Assembly (NCBI GenBank): GCA_000277445.1
Contig: AJWJ01000198.1
Span: forward strand, 1-39,279
Reading direction: 5' to 3'
Source: Polysphondylium violaceum
Lineage: Eukaryota; Evosea; Eumycetozoa; Dictyosteliales; Dictyosteliaceae
DNA length: 39,279 nt
Under the pieces are notes generated by a model that worked only from the letters and a program-made list of their open reading frames with translations, was not told where the DNA came from and did no database searches. This document shows, one piece after another, positions 31,050 to 39,279 of the stretch (position 1 is the first letter of the stretch; each line of letters begins with the position of its first letter). The position numbers and the translations under genes are program-made.

Positions 31050-32905
31050 TTATTGTTCATCTTCATAATCATCTTCATCTTCGAGTGGTTGACCGAGTTT
31101 GGCAAATGGATTTTCATAATCTTTCCAAGCATTTGGACCCAACTCCATTTCAGCATCAGTTAAAAGACATTTATCAAGTTTGGAAATAAGAGCTTCACTA
31201 CTGAAACCATCAGCATCAATGGCAATGATAGATAATTCAGTCTTTCTATCTTGATATTTAAATAAACTGATTTCTCTTTTGATTTGTTCCTTAAACATAG
31301 GTTCCCATTCAGATTCTTTCAAAGTGGAATAAAATGGACGACCTGGGCAGACAGTATCTTCTTTTTCTTCAATTTCAAAAATATAATTTTGTTCCATATC
31401 GCTAGCTAACCAAATGAAACCGTTTAATAATAAAACACCTTTAAAGGCATTGGCCATATCAATGTCACCTTCGACAGTGTACATTAATTCAAAGAGTCTA
31501 TCTGGATGGAATGGTTTTCTTTGATAATAATTTACAATGGATAAGCCATTGAGTGATTGGTTCTCTTGTTTATAATCTCTAATGGTAAAGGCACGTTCAA
31601 CTAATGCTGGAATACCAACTTGTGAATGAGTAGTGATAATGATTCTTGATGAACTAATTAAATTTAATAATTTTTGAATAAATTCCAATTCTTCTTTACT
31701 GACAAGATCTGTTTTATTAAGTATAATAGTACTTGATGCAGCAATCTATATTATTGTTAATTGTTAATATATTTATATATTGGGAAAACAACATATAATA
31801 TTACTTACTTGATCAAAGATTAAAGAAGAAATCTTCTTTTCAGATTTCTTGACTAAATCGAATTCATCATCAAAGATTTCACCTTCAATAATTTCTTCTT
31901 CTTCTTCATCTGAATCAATTTCTTCGATTTTGGCTTCTGGTTGTTTGGTTGCTTTAGTGCAATTGCCTTTTTCATCACAACAAGAATCTTTTTTGACTGG
32001 AGCTGGGGTTGCCTTTTCTTTTGTGCAATTGCCTTTTTCATCACAACATGAATCTTTTTTAACTGGAGTTGGATCTGCTTTTTCTTTGGTGCAATTGCCT
32101 TTTTCATCACAACATGAATCTTTTTTCTCTGGAGCAGTGGTAGTCTTTGAACAAACACCATTTTCATTGCAACAATCAGATTCTTGTTTTGAACAAACAC
32201 CATTTTCATCACAACAACTGTCTTGGTTGTCTTCTTTAAGAGTTAAACTGTTTTTAAAGATATCTTCAAAGATTGGGAATCTATCTTTTAATAAATCTTT
32301 ACTCTTTAAATCTGAAATAAAGGTTTGACAATCTATGGTACAAATAACATTATACATATCAATTTTCTAAAATAAAACTGTTGATTAATAAACACGAATA
32401 ACAAAACTATTAACTAATAATAATAATTACATCAGCAAGCTTGGCAAGTTCACCTTCATCAATACATTGAAGTAAATCTAAGAGAATAGTTGAATCAAAT
32501 GAACCACTGATAAACACACAATAATCAAATGGAACTGCTTGATCATGAATAAATTCAGCAAGTAATTGTTCGTCAATAACTGTAACCATTGAACCATTGT
32601 TCAAAGAAATAACCTATTTGTGTGTGTATGGTATTTGTTTGTGTTAATTTGAATTCATATTTGATGTCGTTGTTGTTATAGCTACATACTAAATCTTCAA
32701 CCAAAACTCTACAATTCTCAGTCTTTAAAACAGATTCAGGGAGCTTTTCAGTGTCGAAAAGGAAGGCAACCTTTTCTTTCTTTAAGCTTTTAACAATGTT
32801 GTGATACAAACTAGATTTACCAGATTGTGTGAAACCAACCACTAAAAGTGATGGAATCTTTTTCACTACTTTTTTTTGTTTAGAGGCTGCTCCTTTTTTT
32901 GCCAT
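31050..32905 (-). CDS. CobW/COG0523-family GTPase with Cys-rich repeat insert
   Basis: Four exons, 32905-32690, 32613-32431, 32366-31809 and 31745-31050, with introns of 76, 64 and 63 nt all in phase 0, give 550 residues. Family features: Walker A GFTQSGKSS (about 24-32), the NKTD guanine-specificity motif at the start of exon 4, and the CobW C-terminal domain (LMYTVEGDIDMANAFKGVLL; GFIWLAS). Between them lies an insert with five copies of a CC-x5-C unit (DSCCDEKGNCTK and variants, 15 Cys) spaced by Lys/Pro linkers, then an acidic stretch (DSDEEEEEIIEGE). The family's usual GCxCC metal motif should follow LNNG, but here the text is LNNGSMVTVIDEQ. The family members are GTP-driven metal chaperones (ZNG1 for zinc). 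I infer a metal-handling role with a relocated or novel metal site. Confidence 0.8.
31940..32215 (-). repeat. Coding tandem repeat encoding CC-x5-C metal-binding-like units
   Basis: Five units encode SCCDEKGNCTK-like peptides with spacers of different lengths. The last three are almost identical at both protein and DNA level, so the array probably grew by recent unequal exchange or slippage. Confidence 0.8.
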
Positions 32906-33136
32906 AGTGTGTGCGTGTGAAAGAATTGTCCAAATAAAACTAAAGCAATCTTGTTCTAAAAAATTCGTTCGTTTTTTTTCGATTTTTGTTCTTTTTTTTT
33001 ATGCAGGGAAAAATGAAAAAAAAAAACCCAATTTATTTTTATAAAGATGTTTCGGAAACCAAAGTAAATTTATACTTTGGTCAATAGGATTGTGATTGTG
33101 ATAGTGATTGTTATTAAAGAGTATATTTAAATTTAA

Positions 33137-36100
33137 TTAAATATCTTTTTTATCATTTTTAATATCCTCCTTAAAAAAAGGATGATTTAAAGCGTCAATG
33201 GCTGATAATCTTTTACTTGGTTTGTACTCTAGCAATCCAAAGATTAAATCTAAAAACGATGAGTGATCGGGATGAAAATATTCCTATATGATTATTAAAT
33301 ATTATTAGATACCAAGCCAATAAATATCTACACTCTCTATTCTACATACATTTAGTTTCTTTAATTTTGAAAGTTCTTTAGATTCATCCATTAAACCAAT
33401 TAAATTACCATGATCATTAAAATATTTGCTAAAAATAAAATGAATAAGTATACTCTTTTTAATAATTATAATATAACAAAACATACTTTGATTGATCGGA
33501 CATATCCCTTGGAATGATTCCAAGTACTTTTTCCATCATATTTAAATGTTGTAAATTATTATGAGTATCAAATAAAGTGGATCCTATATAAAGCTCAATT
33601 AATATACAACCGACTCCCCATAAATCACAGGGATACGACCAACCCATTCCTAAAATAATTTCGGGTGGTCGATAAGGTCTACTGCAAACAATGGTTGTAT
33701 GGTGAGTGTTTTCAAACGTTGCTCCACCAAAATCAATTACAACAATATCGGAATTGTCCAGAGTACAATAACTATCGGATGCTACTACGGCTGCACAAGA
33801 AAACTGGGTGGGCACTTGTTTATCATAGGTAAAATTTGAGCACTCTAATAAAATATTCTCTGGCTTCAGGTCTGTGTGCACAAGAGATAATTTGTGCATA
33901 GCTAATAGTAGTTTAAAATAATGATATCATGTGATCATCGATCAAAAAATGTTGTAGTAAAGGTGATGATGATGACAGTGATTATGATGATGGTTGTGGT
34001 GATGAATGATGGTGAATGGTTATAGAGGTATATTATTGGATTTGGATTTGGATTTAATTCATGTTAACATTTGATATAGGTCGGGTGTATGTGTATTTCA
34101 CAATTAAATTAAAACTCTTTGGACTGATGAAAATGAGTGATAATATAATGATGATGATGATGATAATGACGATAGAAATAAAAAGCTACAAAGGGATAGT
34201 AGTAAAAGAAGATCAAGCTTACAATAGATGGCGGTTAAAAGTTGTTTTGAAATATTTTGAATTTGAGACAATGGTAATGGTCTGTACTTGTTTTTCTTTA
34301 AAAAGTCGTATAAACTAAGTCCATATTTCTTGAATACCAAACACATGTGATCCTTGAACAAAAACCAATTTAATAACCTAATACAATGATAATTATAACC
34401 TACACCATTCTTTTCCATTGATTTTAAAATATCAATCTCTATCAAGGCATCCTCGCTATACTTTTTCACAGCCCTTACAATTTTGATTGCGACTTGTTCT
34501 TTATATTCATAATCCCAACACTCTACGACAGTACTAAATGTTCCAATTCCAACAATACACATTACTTTATCTATTATTGATTGATGAATTAGAAATGATA
34601 TATATATACTAATTTCCTTGTTGATTGTTACATACATCTATCAGTGAGGTACTCGCCAATCTTTACTTTATAATAATTATTTTCATCATCCCATGGTGGG
34701 TTTTCTACTTTTTTTTCATGTTGACTAGTAGATTGATTATTATTATAATTACTATTACTATTATTATTATTATTATTATTGTTATTGTTATTATTATTCA
34801 TACTATCGCTATAGTTATTGTTATTATTATTATTGTTATAATTATTATCGTTACTATTATTGCTATTATCATTATTATTATGATTTTGATTATATCTATT
34901 ATTATTAAATCTTTGATTATAATGTTTATTTTGATTATTATTATTGTTGCTTTGGTTATTATTGTTGTTTTGATTATTGTTATTATTATTGTTGTTGTTA
35001 TTGTTTTGATTATTATTATTACTATTACTATTATTATAATTATTATAATTACTATTTCTATTATCTATATTATTGCCTTTACTATGATGGTAATAGCTTC
35101 CTCTTCTGGGTTGATCTTGGTAGTGATTACCTTTACCCTTCGATTGATAGAATCTAGGTCTGGATCTATTTCCTTCTTGAGAGGAATAAGATGAAGATGT
35201 TGTTGATGATGATGTTAGTGAAGAAGAGGAAGATGATAATCCTACTCTTCTTGAATAACTATTATTGTTATTGTTATTATTATTATTATTGTTATTGTTA
35301 TTGTTATCATGACTTCTTTCATTATAGCTATTACCATGGTTGTAATTAAAACTATTGTTATTCGTAGTATTGTTATTATTATAGTTATAGTTATTATTAT
35401 TACTATAGCTGTCATTACTATTATAATTATAATTATTATTAAAACTATTATTATTATTATTATTATTATTATTAAAACTATAATGACTATTATTATTACT
35501 ATTATTATTATTATTATTATTATTTAAACCATAAAAGTTATCATTATAGTTACTATTACTATGGTGATAGTCATCAATACCTTTATCACCAAAGACATTG
35601 TTTCTGATATCACTAGACCAATGTCCATATGAGGAGGTGTGTTCATCGCTGCTATGATTATAGCCTTCATTAAAATTATTATTACTATTATCATGAACAT
35701 TAAAATTGTAGCCATACTCATTTGTTTTATATTGTTGTTTATGACTATGACTATTTATATTATTACTAGAATGGAAATATTGATTACTACTATGATTAAT
35801 ATTTCTACTATTTAGATTATTATTGCTATTATTGTTGTTGTTGTTGTTGTTGTTGCTATTTTTATTATTGCTATAGTTTAGATTGTTATTGTTATGGCTA
35901 TTGTTATTATTATTATTTTTATTATTATTTATATTATTGTAAAAATGCTGTCTATCTCTAGAATCCATATGTGGAGAAGAAGCTAAAGTAGAATTACTAT
36001 ATTGTAAAGGACTTGAGCCAGAATTTGTGGTGTTATAAAAAGAATATGTAGAGTTGTTGCTATTATTGCAGCTACTATTATTGTTGGGGGTGGTGTTGTT

Positions 36101-36391
36101 ATTGACATTTACAACATTATTATTGCTATTATTAAAAGATGAACTACTACTATATTTATCTATATCAAAATAGTCCATTCTTTTATTATTGTTGTTGTCC
36201 CTATTTTGTTGTTGGATCGAAACAGTGGGTGGTAATATTTGTGGTAATGGTGGGATTAACTGTGGTGATGATGATGACATTTCAACACTATTTTTATTAT
36301 TGTTATTGTTATTATTATTATTATTATTATTACTATTATTGTTACCACTACTACAGCGGCCGCTATTATAGAGATAGGATCTATTGTCCAT
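33137..36391 (-). CDS. LAMMER/CLK-family dual-specificity protein kinase with Asn-rich head
   Basis: Five exons, 36391-34636, 34570-34223, 33901-33487, 33428-33350 and 33283-33137, with introns of 65, 321, 58 and 66 nt, give 914 residues. Residues 1-560 are mostly Asn with Ser, Tyr, Gln and His, a dictyostelid trait. The kinase domain starts at DRYKVMCIVGIGTFSTVVE (junction of exons 1 and 2), followed by VAIK, the catalytic loop HTDLKPEN typical of CLKs, IDFGGATFE, YRPPEIILGMGWSYPCDLW and the LAMMER signature QHLNMMEKVLGIIP. It ends PSKRLSAIDALNHPFF. CLK/LAMMER kinases phosphorylate SR splicing factors in the nucleus. All key catalytic residues are visible, so it should be active. The head probably arose from AAT/AAC repeat expansion and makes the antisense strand look falsely open. 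Confidence 0.9.
33902..34222 (-). other. Unusually long kinase intron (321 nt)
   Basis: It has a GTAAGC donor and a TTAG acceptor, restoring TAIYSMHKLSLVHTDLK. All other introns in the window are 55-80 nt. Its body has GATGAT/ATG-type low-complexity runs near 33963-34015 and 34145-34170. No domain sequence is missing from the kinase, so it is not hiding a required exon. Confidence 0.7.
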
Positions 36392-37237
36392 AAGAATATG
36401 GTGTGTGGGGTAGGGTAATAAAGTAAGATATTTTTATTTATTAATTTATTATTGTTGTGACCACACATACAAACACACAATGTGAAGATTATTTAGTATA
36501 TATGCGTGTGATGTGGGTATGGTGGTGGTGGGTGTGGGGTATGGGTGTTGCGATAGATAATATCTTGTTTAAAATAAAATCAATCTAGTTAGCAAACACG
36601 ACGACAGACAAAATGTGTATTTTGGAAACACACCTGCCTAAGTTAGTCACAGTAACCAAGTTCACAGACTCTGAATGTAAAGTTGTGGTGGTTGTGGGAT
36701 GTGGGTGGGTGTGAATCGGTGAATCTAAAAGTGATATATTAATCTACCAAATTATGCATGTTCTTATACAAATAAGTCTGTGTATCTATACAAAAAAAAA
36801 AAAGCAAAACCAAAAGGATTTGAGCAGCCCTGCTATATTTTTCTTTTATCGACTTTTTTTCTTTTTCGATTTTTTCCATTTAAATTTTATTTAAAATTAA
36901 ATCATTTTCATTTGGGTATAGTGTCAACAGCTGCAAGCAGGCATAGACTGTTTCTTTAAGATAATTGAGACTTATATCTTGCCAATATGTAAATATGGAG
37001 CTTTGTGTTGTTGTCATTATTGTTATGCGATGCGACATAATGATGGGTAAGTATTCATTGGATGGATAGAATGAATGTCAACTTTGTGCAAAGACTCTAG
37101 AGAATGGACGGGTCTTAAACAAAGATATATATAGATATCTAAATATATCTATATCTATAGATTTAGATTTTAAAAAAATAAATAAAAATACTCGAGTTTT
37201 AATAAATATTTATTAATGTGTATAAATAATAGGAATG
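36392..37237. other. Intergenic region between kinase and J-domain genes
   Basis: The left part (to about 36730) has G/T-rich strings (GGTGTGGGTATGG) and is probably the kinase promoter. The part at 36905-37110 is less AT-rich than typical intergenic DNA, with a small imperfect hairpin at about 37016-37044 (TTATG/CATAA core), and is not explained by any frame. An AT-rich TAGATATA repeat follows at 37125-37170. Confidence 0.5.
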
Positions 37238-38560
37238 CTAAACGTTGTGTTCTGCATTTGAACTTCCATTCTCCAAAAACTTTTGAGGCTTGGCCATACG
37301 ATGATTGATCATGGCGAAAAAATCTAATTCTGTGCCAGGGAAACCATATTGCTGGGAGGCATCGGCGACGTTGGGGACACAGCAAAGGATACAGGGCAAG
37401 CAGAGACAAAAAATGAGAAACAATATGCCAATGAGAATAAAGAGTGGAATAAAGACGGCACCAATGCCCCACTGTCTGCCCGAGAGGTAGGCGGCCAACA
37501 GGCAGAAAAAGAGCAAGATGGGGATGGCGAAAAAGACCCACAGGCCCACCACCATCGAGTTGTTTGACGCAATTTCGGGCTTGCTTTCCTCATCGGCTTT
37601 TTTCAACTCCATGGCATTGTCGGCCAACTTGGCGACAAAGAGGACAAATAGGCCCACGACAATGGGGATCATGTTGATGCCCCAGGTCCATCCCACGACG
37701 CCGTCGAGCTTCACAACCATAAACACAACAAACCAGGAGACGAGCAATTCATAGAGGAATGTTCTCAGCACGTAGCCGCCGTAGCCGAGGCCAAAGTCGG
37801 TCGAGGTCTCTTTGAGCTCGGGATCCGCGAATCTTCTGTGATAGTTGGCTCTAAACAGTCGAGGCAACTTGAGTGCGGCGTTGATGACAATCATCACATA
37901 GACGGGAATAAACACCAACGCCCACTTAATGTGGGTTCTGTGGTCGAGGTTGGCGTTTAGTAGCGCGAAAAAGACCAGTGCTGCGGCAGTCTGCACTACA
38001 AACATGCGGGCCCCCATCGACTTGAGTATGACCGCCACCAACACCGTAACAATAAACACAAAACCAATTAAAATCCACATGGGACTAAACACGCTGGCCC
38101 AGTTCCAGCCAACGGCTCCCTTTATCTTTACAACCAAAAACACGGACGCCAACACGACCATTGACACCAATATGCACATTGTCGCCAAAAAAGTCTTTAT
38201 CGAAAACACTGCAGCAAGCGCTCCTGCATTCTCTCCAAATCCTGTCGATTCAAATATCTTGTAACCCTCCTCACCATACTGATCATACAACTTTCTCTTT
38301 GTCTCATCGCTCAAGACCTCGTACGCTTGAGTAATGTCTCTAAATATATCTGCTGCCTCAGGATCTGGATTCTTGTCTATATAGTAGTATATGTACCACT
38401 ATTAATATCAAATGATGGATCAAACGGCCACTCTACCTGCCACACACTTACCCGGATGATACTTTAATGCCAAAACCCTATATGCCTTCTTTATATCGTC
38501 TTGTGTAGCATGTGGCTCGACACCAAGTAAAGTATAGTATCTTATACTACTAAAATTCAT
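37238..38560 (-). CDS. DnaJ-domain membrane protein with TMEM185-like repeats
   Basis: Exons 38560-38452 and 38376-37238 join across a 75-nt intron (38377-38451) that splits the Asp codon of the HPD motif, giving 415 residues. The J domain (about 7-72) reads [25 protein letters not shown] and [21 protein letters not shown]. The rest is hydrophobic: four repeats, each a pair of helices with a signature between them ([73 protein letters not shown]), i.e. eight predicted membrane segments. This pattern resembles TMEM185 proteins. J domains stimulate Hsp70 ATPase, so the protein probably anchors Hsp70 at a membrane (ER or endosomal), with the J domain presumably cytosolic. Exon 2 is conspicuously GC-rich. 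Cys-rich [10 protein letters not shown] near the C-terminus may be palmitoylated. Confidence 0.85.
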
Positions 38561-39279
38561 TCTGTGTCTATATATCTATGTGTATTCTTTCTTTCTTTCT
38601 TCCTGAGTGTAAGTGTATATATATAATATATTATGTGTGTGTGTGTGGGTGAAAGATTTTATCAATTTGTGAGTGAGTGTGTGAGTGTGTGTGTGTGTGT
38701 ATGTTTGTGGTGGTAATGGTGATGATGAAAACTTTTACACAAAACGAAAATATGTCTAGTGCGCTCAAAATATCAAAATTTTAGGTTTGTAAATATTTTT
38801 AAAAAATTCAAAAAATCAAATTAAAAAACATTTTCTAGTAATGACAAATTGATACCCCGCCGTTAGACCCAGTTGATGATAATGATGATGTGAGGTCAGA
38901 TAATAACTTTCAAAAGGCCTTTTCATTTTCAATACTATCTATAAATATATATTTATTCTGTGATTGAATGAAATATATACTATTTTACTAACAATCACAC
39001 GTGGCCACTTGAATCATTATATGTTGAAAGTAATAATATATACTTTAAGAGTAGTGATCAAATTATTATCATTGGATTGTGTGTGTGTGCGGTGTGTAAA
39101 TATCTTGTATAGATACTATACAAAACAGAAGGATATTGTGTTTAGTTGCTAAATTCCTATCAAATCTTGTCTATTTTCAGAAAAGCTTCAACGGTGCATA
39201 AAAATGTGAGACAACCCAATTTAATTTTTTTTTATTTTCCTTGAATTGGTTGCGAGAGAAAAATAGAGCACAAAAAAAA
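38561..39279. other. Intergenic region with TG microsatellites
   Basis: Upstream region of the J-domain gene, with a CTTT run near 38587-38600 and TG/GTGA tracts near 38632-38650 and 38670-38705. Beyond about 38800 the sequence is AT-rich and nothing is recognised; a 62-codon frame at 38964 looks like chance. Confidence 0.5.
38632..38705. repeat. TG-rich microsatellite region
   Basis: Two TG tracts (about 38632-38648 and 38682-38700) flank a GTGAGTGTGTGAG-type degenerate stretch. Confidence 0.8.

Noticed and set aside
34061-34318. 85-codon plus-strand frame over the kinase intron and exon
   Set aside because: Overlaps a firmly supported kinase exon antisense and is Met/Ile low-complexity.
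34625-35527. Ile/Val-rich plus-strand frames
   Set aside because: Antisense of the poly-Asn (AAT/AAC) head of the kinase, so apparent membrane helices are artefacts.
38964-39152. 62-codon frame near the right edge
   Set aside because: No recognisable motif and composition like its intergenic surroundings.

Overview
The window is nuclear DNA from a dictyostelid social amoeba. The signs are AT-rich intergenic DNA, A-rich contexts before start codons, Asn/Gln-rich low-complexity protein segments, and 19 inferred GT..AG introns, 18 of them only 55-80 nt long. The products (CLK-type kinase with an Asn-rich head, ADF-H plus LIM coiled-coil protein, PMP34-like carrier, large dictyostelid repeat-protein family) are dictyostelid in style. 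Coding GC looks higher than in Dictyostelium discoideum, which fits a Cavenderia- or Heterostelium-like species better; the species is an inference. I see no rRNA, tRNA, CRISPR array, retroelement or viral element.

Layout. 1-4.2 kb: the start of one member of a large helical-repeat ('ankyrin-like') family running off the left edge, a decayed copy of it, a 126-bp inverted-repeat element and a second, divergent family member. 4.3-6.6 kb: an arrestin-fold protein on the minus strand. 7.8-12.9 kb: a giant coiled-coil/ADF-H/LIM cytoskeletal protein whose frame is broken twice at A-runs. 13.0-14.5 kb: mRNA cap guanine-N7 methyltransferase. 14.9-17.6 kb: a large secreted repeat protein. 17.6-20.0 kb: a gene-poor 2.4-kb stretch. 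20.0-26.1 kb: two further family paralogues flanking a small secreted Cys-rich protein gene that has a well-placed CRE and TATA box. 26.8-28.0 kb: a peroxisomal-type mitochondrial-family carrier. 28.4-31.0 kb: a tandem pair of zinc-less MDR oxidoreductases. 31.0-32.9 kb: an unusual CobW-family GTPase with five Cys-rich repeats. 33.1-36.4 kb: a LAMMER/CLK kinase. 37.2-38.6 kb: a DnaJ-domain protein with four paired-helix TMEM185-like repeats.

There is no operon logic here. Neighbours are mostly unrelated housekeeping or signalling genes, often packed tail to tail with about 70-110 bp between stop codons. The features most worth follow-up are the CobW protein, in which the canonical CxCC metal motif appears lost while a 15-cysteine repeat block has been gained, the J-domain/TMEM185-like protein, and the inverted-repeat element upstream of the 2175 gene.
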